A DNA stretch of 64,000 nt, taken from the NCBI GenBank assembly GCA_022695795.1, contig MU404078.1, forward strand, positions 186,001 to 250,000, in the 5' to 3' direction. The position numbers and the translations under genes are program-made. How positions within the stretch are numbered: the first letter of the stretch is position 1; each line of letters opens with the position of its first letter. Below the pieces are notes generated by a model. The model did no database searches. It worked only from the letters and a program-made list of their open reading frames with translations, and was not told the origin of the DNA. This document shows positions 23,075 through 36,252 of the stretch, one piece after another. Source of the stretch: Biscogniauxia marginata. Lineage: Eukaryota; Ascomycota; Sordariomycetes; Xylariales; Xylariaceae.

Positions 23075-26000
23075 GATGGGGGGTTATCAATATTTGGAAG
23101 AATCGTGCGGGCCGGAAGGAGAATCCACGAGAAAGGCAGTCGGCAGAAGAGAGCGACCGGCAAAGAAAGAAAGAAAGGAAGGATGCGTCGCTTCGTCGGT
23201 TCTTGTCCGGGGGTGGAAGGGTTGCGGAGTCTACAGGAGACCTGATTCGACCAATGTTTCAACAATGCATTGAATGGACTCTGGTTCGAGTAAAATATTG
23301 ATGCGCGGTGATGTATTATATACGTAGCGACGAGGGGGATACGATGATTGTAGTCGTAGTCGTCGTCGTTGCCGCCGCGTTCGTGTGGTTCGTTGGGGAC
23401 TGCGGCTCAGGGCTCGAAAGACTCGAAGGCTCGAAGGCTCTAAAGCCAGCCGGTTCCAGCGATTTTTAAGGGCCGGCGTTCTTTAGGATCCAATCAATCA
23501 ATCTGGCAACTTTTTCGCCTCTTCGCTTTGCCGCCCCAGTCACACGAGGCAAAATGAGTAAGAAATAAAATAAGAAGAGATTCTCCCCGGAACACAGCAA
23601 TGCACGCATAGGTGGCACAGGACGTACGGCAACGGCACGACAGGACAGGACACGATAAACGCGCCTATGTCGCCGGGTAGGGACTCATAGGAGGTGAGCT
23701 GTCTGTGTGGAGGAAAGTGAATAGGGAAGAGGAAAGAGGTTTAGGTTTGGGTCAGGTTATTACGTTGAAATGGGGCGAGCAGGCAAGAAATGCGATAAAT
23801 GACAAAAGAAAAATTATATTTGGCTTGGGCCGAGAACTTTGACCTACAGGTTACAAATTACAGCTGGTTGAGGATTAGCTACGGGCAGATCACGGGCATG
23901 AGCCAGAAGGGTTAGGGAGGGGTCATGCAGTCTCTTGGGGGGAGGGGGGAACGAGCGTCTTGGCCGTTCTGGCAGGTCCTCTTTAGGTACATAACTAGGT
24001 ACATAACTAGGTACCTAACCTATATAAGTATACCTGGTACTACCTTATGCAGCGAGGCCCTCTGCAGGCACCAGACCACTGGATCACCTGGTCTTATACT
24101 ACAGATGGTCAATCCTGCTGCCACATAACTTCTCAATTATTGCTTGATAATGTCTCGCACGGCAATGTAAGTAGGTAGCACCAGCCGGACGATCATTGAA
24201 GGATTAATATTTGTAGATATCGCCAAGACTAGGTAATTTCAACAGATAGGTTAAGGTACGCTACACATATTAGGTGCTTTACTTAACTTAGACATGTCCA
24301 CTAACAACACGTTTTCAGCACAGAGTTCGGTTCGAGAATCACCTCAACCCATACCCGTCCTGCTTACTTACTTACTTCCTACCTACATGAAAGCACGTAC
24401 ATACCGAGGCACTATTTATAATTGCTGCCTGCACATATATTTCTTGCACAGCATAGGTGGGACGTCTATTACGCACATCATGCTAGATCCTGCCAAGGAC
24501 CAGGGGCCAGGGGCCAGGGACCAGGGGTGATGTGCGTATGCTTGTTGCTGTCATGGAAAGCTGGGCTGGTCAGCCTTGCCAGCACTTTTGACTCTCTCTC
24601 CACGTGGATCAACTCATGATGGCCGCAGATTACGGAATACAGGCTCTTTCCTCCGCCGATCTATACCGCCTGGGAGTGGCAGCATGGGACCAGCCTGTCC
24701 TGTTGACGGCGGTGTAGAAGTAGACTTATCGCCCAGACCGAGGAGTGCGCCATAGGACAACTTACCACAGAAACTCACTGCCGCAGAGCCTCTTCCGACA
24801 TCCCTACAGCTCTGCGAATCTGCCAGGAACCTTGCCTTTCTATCATAGAGCTAACCAGATATGTAGCTTGATCCAAATGGTCGAATCTTGTGAGGATTTG
24901 ACATGAACCATGATGGCATGGCAGCAGGTAGAAAGTCGCAAGCGTCATGCGAATCATCTCATGAGAGTATGTAGGCATGTTGTCCATGTCGAAACTCGTT
25001 TTACGACTAGTAAACCGCAGGCTTGGAAAGCTACATATTTAATTCACGCCCATTCGTTCTCAAGTGTTCTTGATTTGTTGTATAATTACTCTCACCCAAC
25101 TGCCAAATTCGCAACTTATTACGAAATAACTGTCATAGCTTACCACCTCGTAACCGACCATAATCTATGAAAGCAGTGTCAGATAGGCTTCAAGTATCAT
25201 ATCGATCGTGATGCACAGCTTTTGGTAGAATGATGGTAAAACGCGTGGATATTGTCGAGTGTCTCTAAGATAATTCTTTTACAGTACCGTGGGAGGCTTG
25301 ATGGGAATACGAGATACCAAGGAGCTCGCGGGAAAGTGTCTGCTTCGTGAAAGCTGAAGGACGGCCACTAGCTGAATCACTTAGCTACCTGACATCGCCC
25401 TGACTTTGCAGAGACTCGCTTGCTACTATCAACAAGTCGTACTCAAGTACCACTTCTCTCTTTATTACCTACATGTCCTTAGCCTAAGGTACTATCTTTC
25501 TAGTTTTGCTATTTACCGTGTGCTACATCGGTAATGGACGAAACTTTGACGACACTGCGCTATTTTGCGCTTATTCGATATTCTCTTCTCCGATTCCATT
25601 TGGATAACTGGGATTCTGTTGGTAGATTAAAGTAGGTGCATACCTGGTAGGTATCTATAGGTATCTACATACCTATGTGAGTAAGGTTTGCCAAGACAAA
25701 GTCGGTTCAGCCTTTTAAGGCAGAACTCGATTCCATATAGATATACCAATCTAAACGAAATACACATATGTGTTTATTTTTCTTGTTTATGTCTTGTTAT
25801 TAAATATCTCTTATTAGGTGCATGCAAGTTCAACAGATGGATTTGCATATAAACAACACCTTATAGTTCCCCAACCCAGGGTTATACAGGTAATATTGAG
25901 TGTCGTGTCAGATACTCCAAAGCCTCAACGCTTTTGGATAATTTAGTGTGTACCTACCTGGTAGGTATCTTTAGACAGCCAAGGGTTCTACATAATCCAC

Positions 26001-26661
26001 AGAGGCCGGACCGGAACGTATCTTGCACTAGGTAGTTAGTACATTAGCGCCGGCATACCGCTTGTCTCCCGGTGTCCGTCTCGTGAAGGCGCGCCCCGGA
26101 ACGCTCCAAGTAAATCCAGATTCGCGCTTGCTACCATTATTCATTCCCGAAAATCGTTGGAAGGCGCATACATGGATTATCAAGTAAGCTAAAACGGGGA
26201 TGCATGTACCTGATATAGTGTAAAACCTCGCGTACAGGCTTCCCTTGTATTTGCATAAGCGTGGTTATTCACTCGCCACCACATGCATCGTCTTCAACCT
26301 CTCCCAAACCCACGAACCAGTGATATCCATCGCACAATTTTTCACCGACACCTCCGGCTGTAGCTACCTTATCAGAACAACCCGAGAGAGTCTGATTTGA
26401 CCTTTCCCGTCGCTGAGCTGTATCACCAATAACAAGCAACTCCCCTCCGTAGTGTACATATGGTGCGCCTTACAAATGACATCTTTTTTTTTTTCTTCTC
26501 CCTTAGAGATTCGGGAACTCAACCCTTCCCGTCCGTGCTTCGCCTCCGCTGACTCGTCAAATCCCTGTTAGTCTGTTGCACTCGACCACGATCGTGCGCC
26601 GAAGCGATACAGGACGAGAAGTTAGTTGGTAGAGAACACCCGAAGTAGTAAAGTAGACTAG
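23075..26661. other. Long divergent intergenic region
   Basis: About 3.6 kb lie between the BOI-like (-) and SP-RING (+) genes. The left ~800 bases are probably BOI-like promoter (GTCGTC-type run near 23,350-23,370, C/T-rich DNA). AGGTACATAACT units recur near 23,983-24,012. The right ~200 bases are a pyrimidine-rich leader for the SP-RING gene, with a T-run near 26,484-26,495. No ORF is convincing. Confidence 0.45.
24496..24528. repeat. Short minisatellite (CCAGGGG/GGGACCA units)
   Basis: Three to four tandem, slightly varied 7-8 base units of the CCAGGGGC type. Confidence 0.7.
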
Positions 26662-29600
26662 ATGGCGCCGACCGGAGGCCAGAACGTGCCCGCAACGTCC
26701 AACGCCGGGTCCAAGTCGTCTCCGGCCTGGCAAGTTGCTGCAACTAATTCTACCCTGAACACCTGGTTTGGGGGTCGCCAACCTTCATGGCTGGCGAATG
26801 CGAAACCTGTCAAACCGTCGCCCCGACCTCCCGTGCAACCGTCACGACAGACATCGCAAAACACGCACACGCACGCGACAGCAAACCAGTCAGTCCAAGC
26901 TCAGGTTCCCGCACCGTCGACAGTACCACCACCTCCGACGTCCACCGCCCCTGCGCCAAGGCCAGCCTCAGCCTCATCTTCAGCCTCGGCCTCAGTTTCT
27001 ACTGCATCTTCTCATCATCCACCTCTGCGTCCACCGGTGCAGACACATCCCCCGTAAGCTACCCGGCCTTAAAATTTCCTTGCTTAAGCTAGCACGCCTA
27101 AAACCGCACCGCGGCAGCAAATATATAAAACTATTCGATGCCACCTCAGCTCGTTTCATGTGATGAGTGGTTGCTGACAGTACCTTGAATCCGTCAGAAA
27201 CCCGATACTAGATGCCGTTCTTCCTTCACCCGCTCCAAGCGACGAACCTAGTCCATGTCTATCTAACACTCATGAAAGTCCCAAGGCTACTAGTTCGTTT
27301 CCCAAAGAGCCCCGAGGCAACCCTCCCGTTACCGAAACACGCTCCCTGCCCATCCAAGATTTAGATGATTCTGGCGACCACCAGGCGCAAGATCCAGTAC
27401 CGACGGCGAGTAGGTCGGGCGCTTCGCGACAGAGTGACGAGGTTTTGGCTACCCCGAGCACATCGACGCCTGCCAGAATGGTTCTCAACACGCCTCCAAC
27501 GCCGAACGCGACCGCTTTCAGCCAGCCGGTGGCTCCGCGAAAGCTACAACCGAGAGAACTACCGCCAAATCACCCAGCAAAGAGACGGCGAATCGGGTAT
27601 GTGTTGCAACTATATGACTGGCAGAGTGTGCTCCCAGTTTTCTTTCTGATATCCTCGCCATGCGTTGTGTCGAAACTCAGATGCTTATTTTATGGCTTTT
27701 TAGGAATCCCTCGATCGAATTTCTCGAATCTAAGCGAGCCCTAGAGAGGCTCAAAATTCACCTCCAAGAACTAGGCGGCGAAGGCACGCTAGAAGAGACG
27801 GTCGAACGGCCGCGATACCAACTCTTGAAGGACGCGTGCGATGAAGGCGACGTGTTCTTCATCGCGCTGCACCAACTGTTCTGCGTATGGGCGATCAGCC
27901 AAGCTGAAGTGCACAGTATGTGCGACGAGGGTGTTCACGATTCATCTCTGGTAGACAACGCTTTCGGGATTATGGGTACGATTCTTAAGAACAATTCAAA
28001 ACTACGACCGCAGCTCCTCCGTTGGTTCACGGCGTTTCCGGCTCCGTTGTCGATGTTGATCAGCGACCCGTTCTACGCCAATGCAATAAAGCAGGTGCTC
28101 GATTTCCTGGTGCGCATTTCTCATAGGTGGATGGTCGTAAATCACAGTCATCAACTGCATGGCTACCCTCTGCTGATGAGTGAACTCCTGGATACCTTTG
28201 GGCTCTTTTCCCCGATCCTACAGGCTATTGTGTTCCGCGCTTCGAGGAGGACTCTAGGCGTCGAGGATGGTCCATTTGGCCAACAAATGGAAAACTTATT
28301 CAGAGCAGACCAGAAGGAGCATCGTCGTGCAGATGGAACATTCATACGAAGGCCAAGTTCACAAGAGTACAGCAAGTACAACAACTCCCTGATTCAAGGA
28401 TATAAATCTATCATTGCGGGGATTCACTCATCACGCAACCAAGCTTCTCAAAGTCCTAGACCGTCTGCCACTTTTGTTTCGCCGACCACTCAGCCGCAAC
28501 AGACATATCATCCGGGTGCTTATGTGAATAGTCAGATGCAGAATAACTCTGCACAGGCCGGTCGGGCCTCATCTGCGTATACTCGGTCCCCTATTAACTC
28601 TCCACTGGTTGCCCCGAATGCTATCTACCCACAAGCCCCGGCCCCGGGTCAGTTCACGGTACCTCCTCAACACGTTCTGCCTAGCAATTCAGCGACGGTG
28701 CAGCCTACAGCATATACACATCCCTATCAATCGCCTAATCCTGGGCACCAGGCGCAGTTCGATTATCCTAGCTTTTCGGCTCCTCAAATCCCCCAGCAGT
28801 ACTTTCAGCAGCACCAACAGCAACGACAACAGCCACGACAAGAGCAACAGCAACAGCAACAGCAACAGCAACGGCAGCAGCAACAACAGCAGCAACAACA
28901 GCAGCAGCAGCAACCACTGCAACAACTACAACGAATTATAACGAGACGGATTTCCCAGCAATCCGCGACAGGGCAGAGATCTCAGCCATCCCCTGTCCAA
29001 AATACCATCCTACAACCTCCTCAGGTGCAATTCTCAGGACGGCATTCACCTCAAATACAGAATCCTGCGGGACAACCTATATCACCTGGTCACTCTCGCC
29101 GTCGCTCAATGCCTGCCCCTGTTTCTAGCACTGCAAACCAGGCTCACACCAACGAAAGCTATATTGCCGCGAACTCGCAATCTCCCACACACTCGCCACA
29201 AACCATGAGCCATATCCTGCCTAGCAACATTCGTCCTCAGCAGTCCACGACACGTCAACAACGCCACACAATTCAAGCTCAGGACCGATTGATACCACCG
29301 CCAGGGATGCGCATCAGTAATCAGGACTATCCGCATAGCCCTTATGACAATAGGTCTATCGACATTTCTCTACACCAGGTGCATCTCCGTAGTCCCAAAC
29401 GCATGCCCCGAAAGCTAAACGCTTCAACAATGTCAGAGCGATATTATCAAGCCGTCAAAAATTTTGCCCTCCGTCCAATTCCTATTCCGGCCCAGCCCTA
29501 CTTGTATAAATTCAACTTTATCATTTCTGAATCGGACCACGCAAAAATTTCGGTTGACGAGATGGTGCGCGGGGAATGCTTGCCTGTCAATCGATTCTCC

Positions 29601-30521
29601 AACGGCTCTTTACGAGTTCGTATCCGGTGTGTCTACAAGAAGCAGAATACTAATCCCTTGGTTGACAATATCTGGACCACCACAGAGACAGCTTGGCCGG
29701 AGCACATTTTCATGGAGCTGAATGAGCAGTACACCTTAGAAATCAAGCGTAAAGCGCATCATTCCAAAGACCTTCCCACCGAGGTTTCTTCTCTCGTTGT
29801 TCCTGGCGAAAACTCACTCACCGTTTCGATACTTAATGGGCAGCTAAAGCAGCCGCATCATGAGCAACCATATTTAATGGTCGAGATAGTTGAAGTACTC
29901 AGCCATAGTACCATTTTAGATATGGTCCACACACACGGAACTCAGCCGCCTGATGTTACTAGGGAAGTGATTAAGAGTCGTCTGATCAGATCGTCACGTG
30001 ACGACGACGACGATGTTGCGATGACCATTGACGGGGTTTCCATTGACCTAGCTGACCCATTTACTGCCACCATATTCAAGGTACCTGCCCGAGGTAAAGC
30101 CTGCACTCATCTCGAGTGTTTCGACCTGGAGAATTGGCTCAACACTCGTCTTGGAAAGAGGTGGTGCTATTGTGGAGGCGGCTCGGATTGCAAGACCTGT
30201 CCCAAGGAGCCGTCCTTCGTAGACAAGTGGAGATGCCCGCTGTGTGGTGGCGATGCTCGTCCCTATAGTCTACTTATCGACGGCTTTCTTGTCGAGGTTC
30301 GTGCACAACTTGAAAGGGAGAATCAGCTGCACACCAAATCTATCATTGTCTCTTCTAGTGGGTCATGGAAGCCCAAGGAACAGCCAGGCGGCGAACAAGC
30401 AGGCGGCGATGATAGTGATATGGGCAGTGAGAACGGCACCCCAACCATCAAGATGGCCCCAGACCCCTCTACGATTCCTATTCAGCACCGCGAAATCATT
30501 GAGATTGATGACGACGACTAG
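26662..30521 (+). CDS. MIZ/SP-RING zinc-finger protein, PIAS/Siz-like
   Basis: Model: join(26662..27053, 27198..27596, 27704..30521), 1202 aa, frame closed. SP-RING proteins of the PIAS/Siz type are SUMO E3 ligases. The N-terminal ~260 residues are Pro/Ser/Thr-rich and disordered. Residues ~264-480 form a helical, well-structured region of unknown type. A long Gln/Pro-rich region follows with a polyglutamine tract at about 631-671. The SP-RING is at ~1050-1126: RGKACTHLECFDLENWL, then a Cys-rich insert (CYCGGGSDCKTC), then KWRCPLCGGDARPYSLLIDG. The C-terminus REIIEIDDDD looks like a SUMO-interacting motif (hydrophobic core then acids), an inference. All splice sites are GT-AG (gtaagc, gtatgt donors). 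The domain type is firm; the exact ligase substrate is unknown. Confidence 0.85.
28806..28926 (+). repeat. CAG/CAA repeat coding polyglutamine
   Basis: A mixed CAG/CAA run with occasional CGA/CGG and CCA interruptions encodes about 40 mostly Gln residues in the SP-RING protein. Confidence 0.85.
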
Positions 30522-32664
30522 CTTGATGATATTAGGTGGATCTAGTTTAGGGGTCCAAATAGAAGAGGTGGGTATTTCTCAGATCTATTGCACACTAGGT
30601 CGTCCCCTTGCTGTGATTGGCCTCCTCTTTCCACATTACCGTCAGACTGGACACGTGCTTTTTTTTTTTCACCAACAGCACGTATCGCCATATTCACTAC
30701 TATGCTCCTTTTTTATAAAGATTATGGTAATGCTCTATTTGAACTGTCTGCTCGGTGCAGTTCCAGGGTGTTCGCTATCACATAATGAGTCGGAAAAGGG
30801 GTTCCATCAGGCATGGTCATCGCAGTTTCTGCGTGCTGCTCTCTTGACCACACCACGCGAGAGCTGCTTCGGTCCCGTGCCTATGATTATTCCCTACGAC
30901 TCAACGGAACTTCTCATGCGGCGTTGCGTACTAATTAGAATACAGCATATCAGTGAAGTAAAGCTGCAATACTCTTTCATATCACGTCATCCGTCGATTT
31001 CGTTTTTTTCTTAGTTAAAATTGGTCGGTGTCATCATCAGGCAGAAGGAAAAATATATACCCCCATCGGCGTAAACGCCTTTCTGTTTCGGTTCGAAAAT
31101 CTTTTTATTTTTTCCCCCATTAGTTGTTTCCCGGCGTTTTGGTATCGGAGTGATTCCGGCGTCAATCAAGCAGGCGATTTGTCACACGGTATTCCTGTGG
31201 CATTAGTATGCGAGTTTCTTTTTCTCTTCCTTTCTTCTTTGCAGGAGATGAAGTTACCATTGAAAGGGACAACGTAGCACACGAGACCAGGAAAGCATCA
31301 GACAGACAGTCATTCGGATAGGAGTCAAGGGAGACGACAAGTAGGACGAAAAGGGAGGGCAATGCTTCATTCATTTATGTTTTCTTTCACGCTTGCGTTT
31401 TTTTTAACATGAGACGCGGTGAGTAAGGAAGGGTCCATAGGTAGAGAGAGGGATGAGGAGGTGGGCTTGCGTCGTGCCTGACAACTACTACGGACATACT
31501 CCACCAGTTCAGGAGGTTTTAGTCTATCACGCTAGGAACTACGTACGTACATGCTTTAGTCAGGTCAGCTACTACGAAGCAAACGCCGTATAGCTAGGAC
31601 CGTTTCTACGTAGGTACACATGAGAGGGGAAAAAAAATGGTTAACTACTTGCCCATTTTACGATATATTTTTATATTCTTGGCGGCTTAGAGCTGCCTGG
31701 GGTAATTACCTGGCTTTATAGCTGTGAAAGGGGGTATGCATATAAGGGGAGATCGTTCTTTATACTACATTTAAGTACAAAACGTGATCTCTCCCCACCT
31801 AAAATCGTATGGATCTTTAATAGTAAGGACCAATAAACCACCTATGCACTCAAAACCCTGGTTTCCTTCATAAATATATATTAGTTACCCTAGGCCCCCC
31901 CCCCGGCTCGCTCCCCCTATACGTCTGTGATTCTCGTATACAGAAACGAGAACATCCAAGCCACTAGCAACATTAGTAATTTTCACGAGGGCTTTGGTTT
32001 CCGTTTCATATATACGCAGCCTCCCTGAATACGTGATAGTGCGGGACTACGATGTATAACATGGGTAACATGGGTAATAACATGGGTACCTAGATGCTAG
32101 GAAGTAACATATATAGAGAAGAAAAAGGAAAAGAGCAACCTACCTAGGCAGTTTGGATAATGGATAGCTTACATGGAACTAATATACAGGGGGTAGGTTT
32201 ATCGTTAGTTGATCAAGGGAAAGAAAAAGCCTCACATGCATAGATGTATGTTGAACAGAGATGACGCATTGCATGTTAATTAATACAGCTACAAGTCCAA
32301 CTGTTAAATTTAATGAAGTGAAGTTAAATTCATATATATCTATATACCAGTTAAGTCAAAAGCTCCACCCCCACCTCCCCGGAGGTTCTATAGATACAGA
32401 TTCTGTTTTGTTTATTTCTAGTGTTTTTTCAACCTCCGTTAATACATGCAAATGAGTACCAATGCTGCAGGCACCCCCATAGCTTACCCTACCCATGTTG
32501 CTAGCCGAGAGCTTCTGATCATGTCTATCCCATTGGCTTCTGGGGCTAGCTAACGGTTTTCCAACCCAAAACGCCGTGCTCCAATCCTTGATACAGATGG
32601 GAAATGTAGAAAAAACCACGAGCCATGCCTCTTTCTTCTACTTTGTTGAAACAAAATGAGCTCG
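30522..32664. other. Convergent intergenic region
   Basis: The 3' flanks of the SP-RING gene (+) and KEX1 (-). A C-run lies near 31,895-31,904, CATGGGTAA-type short direct repeats lie near 32,058-32,090, and AT-rich DNA lies near 32,240-32,350. A plus-strand ORF to 31,014 starts inside the SP-RING gene in another frame and is not supported. Confidence 0.45.
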
Positions 32665-34694
32665 TTATCTCCTACCACTAGTTTGCCCGCTGCTCGACTG
32701 CCCTCCTCCCCTTTCATGCTTCTCGGTTGGCGCATCATCGCTGTCGCTATCCCCACCCACGCTATAATGGTCCCTGTTCATGTTATCGGTGGGAGATGCG
32801 ACGTGTAGATCATCCAATTCGCTCTCGTCGAAATCACCAGCTTCAACATCCCGGCCCGTCCGCTTATTACGGAAATTCTCTAACCCAGTTCCGCGGGTTC
32901 GCTCGGCTACAAGTGGGAGGCCCGTGTATCCAGTCGACCGCCTGCGGATTCGCCAGATGTAGACACCCCAGATGGCGGCACCGACGGCGACAATGGCCAG
33001 AACAACCTCGCCCGACTTTCGATATGCGGCCCATTTCGCTTCGGTCAGCTCCTTGTCCTTTGCTGCCTGCTCCGTCTCGGTAGCGTTAGTGACACCACCT
33101 ACAGACGTGTCGGGAAGCTTCTCGCCGTCGAGCAGGCTCTCAGAAGGAGTGCCGCCGATGCTACCGATATCGACACCCATGAATCGATCGAGCATATCTC
33201 GGGTGCGGCGCGGATAGTCGAAGGGGACCATGTGAGACGAGTTGTAGAATAGGACGTAGGACAGGTTACGAGCCTCTTGCCAAAAGCCAGCTGCTTCACC
33301 CTCAAAGGTCCAGTCACGGCGCGGAGCCCAGTTGCCCGGGGAGATCTCGAAGCCCTTGCCGCCGTTCCATTGCATGTTGCCGATGAATGCCTCGGTGCCG
33401 AGATGGTTACAGATCATATCTTCAGCGCCCGAAAACAACAACACGTTAACCTCCTTTAGGATATCCGGCAGGAGCTCGACAGAGGGCTGTGATGTTTTGA
33501 CGGTGAAGGCATTGCCAACAGCCCCGTTGCATTCAGTCCACCCCGTGTTCTTGTTGGGACCGACATGCAGCGCATCGGTGACTTCCTTTTTGCGCAGATA
33601 CGGCGTGACGTACTGCAAGTCCGGGGGCCAGTTCATGCCACAACTCGGGTAAGAATCCTTCAACCGAACGTCATACATGTTGACACATTCGGATTCGCCC
33701 TTTGAGTTCTTCGTCTGCGTCAAGCGGAGCATCTCCTGGAGAACGGCTTCACAAGCAGCGTCATCAACCTTGTTAGCGCCTGTAGTCGCCAATTCCTTTC
33801 GGCATTCCCGATACTGGGACTCTAACCGGCCGGCAACATCTGACCCCTTCTCTACGATACCTTTCTCGTAGGCGAAGGACAGGTAAGCTTCGTATTGTTC
33901 ATTTGGGGAGACCCATCCGTTGCCGATCATCAGGCCTTTGAGATTCCAGGGGACCTTAGTCTGGGGCTGCTTGTTACGATCGAGGATAGCCTTGGCTATG
34001 TAAGGGATATGCTGGCCAGCGTAGGACTCGCCCGCAATGTAGATCTAATGAAGGATTAGCGTTCCTGTGAAAGGGGGGGATCAGGACAGTGGCGTAATGA
34101 ATGCCTACATCGTCATGCTCGTACTCCGGGAAGAGACCGTACCACTTCTCGAGGAAGATGATGAACTGACTAGCCATCTCGTCGAGCTCGTGAACGTAAC
34201 TATTAGTGTCGACGTAGCTGTAACCGGTACCGACGGGGTTATCGACAAACAGCAGGTTTGCGAACTCGTGCCAGCTGCCATTGTTGTACTCCAAGGTGTT
34301 TTCGTCTTTTAGCCGGTAGGGGCCTATTTCCATCATGGCGCCATCCTCGGAACTGCAACCGGGACCTCCGTTCAACCAGATGACGGTCCGTTGCCTGTTC
34401 GCAATGTGCTGGTTATGGAAGTGCCAGAAGAACAAGTTGCCATTGTGCTCGGGCGTGACCTCGATATGTCTAGGCGGGCGGGAGCGCGCTGGTTAGGACG
34501 GCCGAAGTCTGAAACACGTAAGGAGCGGCAGCTTACCCAGCATGCATCTTGACCAGGTCGCCGTCGGGGGCGCCGGGGAGAGAATGGACGTAGTAGTCGC
34601 CGGCAGTCAAGTCTGCGCCGACGAGCGGCATCCAAGCAGCTAGAGCATAGAGCGCACCGGCGGCGACACGCCCGCAAAGCGACGCGGGAGTCAT
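32665..34694 (-). CDS. KEX1: Kex1 carboxypeptidase (pheromone/prohormone processing)
   Basis: Model: complement(32665..34044, 34109..34469, 34537..34694), 632 aa, frame closed. Kex1 is a Golgi-membrane serine carboxypeptidase (peptidase family S10) that trims C-terminal Lys/Arg after Kex2 cleavage. Signal peptide ~1-27 ([13 protein letters not shown]). [18 protein letters not shown] forms the oxyanion-hole region. Catalytic Ser180 lies in GESYAG, Asp382 in [11 protein letters not shown], and His444 in SSHMVPFD. One membrane span at ~518-538 ([20 protein letters not shown]) is followed by a basic stop and a cytosolic acidic tail (DFDESELDD). Length matches the family (about 610-640 aa). Introns are 67 and 64 nt. 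ATG 34694 is chosen because the signal peptide starts there; the frame stays open upstream to an ATG at 34988, which would bury the signal. Confidence 0.95.
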
Positions 34695-36252
34695 GGCTCG
34701 CTCGAAACGCCGGGGATTAGGTTGTGTGGTTCGAACTATGTGGTCGGCGATGGTATTATCGTCTCCATGTAGGATGGCCTCTTCTCGTCCGATGTGTAGG
34801 GGGTAGCTACTATTATGCGCAATCGTGTAGCAAGAGGCGTAGGTGTTCAGGTTTTGGCTCAGGGACAAATTGAATGTGAGTGACGAAGCTGCGAAGGTGG
34901 CCTCAGCCGGGAGTTCCAAAGGTTGTGTCCAGGAGGTGTTTGAATTGAGAACTGAGATGTGACTGGACAGGAAAAATCCCGGGTCCATGCCGCTGACAGG
35001 GCAGTTGCCATTATAGGCCTAGTGCCAGATGGCCCGGCTTAGTGTAAATTTATAAATACTGTAGCGGGCTTACCTACGCACCGTGTCTTGTCCCCCGCGG
35101 CCGGTAGAGGGGCTCACAATTAAATCTTCGCGTCGCGCATACGTAACGACCTCCATAAATTAATCTACTACCTCTTAGTAGGTTAGGTAGTACTTCTATC
35201 ATACCTTACCTACCTCGCATTAGGTACCTCCACTACCCTGTTTCGGGCCGGCTCACACGTTACTTACCGATACAACGATATTCCGCATTGCCAATACTAC
35301 CATATGTACCAAGTCGGATAGTTGGCAAACCCCATCTCGAATACCAACGCCTACCTCCTATCTTCTCGCCTACCAGGAATGCCTTTGGACCAGCATTTAC
35401 TTTTCGAGTGATATGCCAACCGTTTTGTGACATCGGTTCGTCTCCACGTAGCAGCAACGCTCAGCCCTTAGAATTTGCACGGGTGTTATATTAGAGACGT
35501 CTGTTATATTGGGGGTTGACTACCTAATGTATCCATATGTTCGGTATCTGTCCTTCGTGCGCGCACCTCCATCTCGTCAACTGCCTCTTTGATTACTTGA
35601 ACGAGGCATAAGCTTCTTCCAACTCGTGGAAGCTTGCCAGTGGTAAAGTCAGATCTTCCCTGCTTTTCAACATCTTTTCGAGCGATTGTCGTCAACGTCT
35701 CGGTGCCACCAATCCAAGTGTGCACAGTTACCAGATATAGTTGGCTGGGCTGGCCATCACAACCCTAGAGCCTAAGGGACATCCCTCCCCAGCCTCGGGG
35801 GTTGGTGTTGGCTAGCTTTATTGAGATCTGCTCTGCTCTACTCTTCTGTATTGCAAGAACAATGACGAGACAGTCGCCGTCTTTGTCCCGCCTTCCAACC
35901 GCATTCTTCTGTTATACCAGTGATCCTGGTACCGGTGCGGACCGAGTGATACTTGGATCGACGGACGAAGTCGAGAATCATGATCAATTTGTGCTTGTGC
36001 CTTTCTCATCATAAGCCTTCACTCCGACGACCAGAACTGCCGGGTGTCCCAACTAAGGACAACGTCAGCTCAGGCCATCCCAAGTGAGTATGAAAACCAG
36101 AACGATACCTCAGAGATCCCATGCGCCAACTCGTGTTCTCTAATGAAACCCATCTTGTCGTGTTTTTGGTTCTGATACGGCCGCGCCGGCCGACGTCCTG
36201 TGTAACGCTTTCAGGCGAAGCATCCGACATCGGCACGACGAATCGTTAATGG
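34695..36252. other. Intergenic; weak coding remnant possible at 35504-35725 (-)
   Basis: KEX1 leader and promoter occupy the left part, with AGGTAGG/TACCT words at 35,175-35,230. The minus-strand frame 35504-35725 (KLPRVGRSLCLVQVIKEAV) is protein-like over about 50 residues but has no start, splice partner or family I can name; it may be a gene remnant. The rest shows nothing. Confidence 0.35.

Noticed and set aside
34695..34988. In-frame upstream ATG extending KEX1 by 98 residues
   Set aside because: It would bury the signal peptide that begins at 34694, and the extension lacks family similarity; it is most likely the 5' leader.
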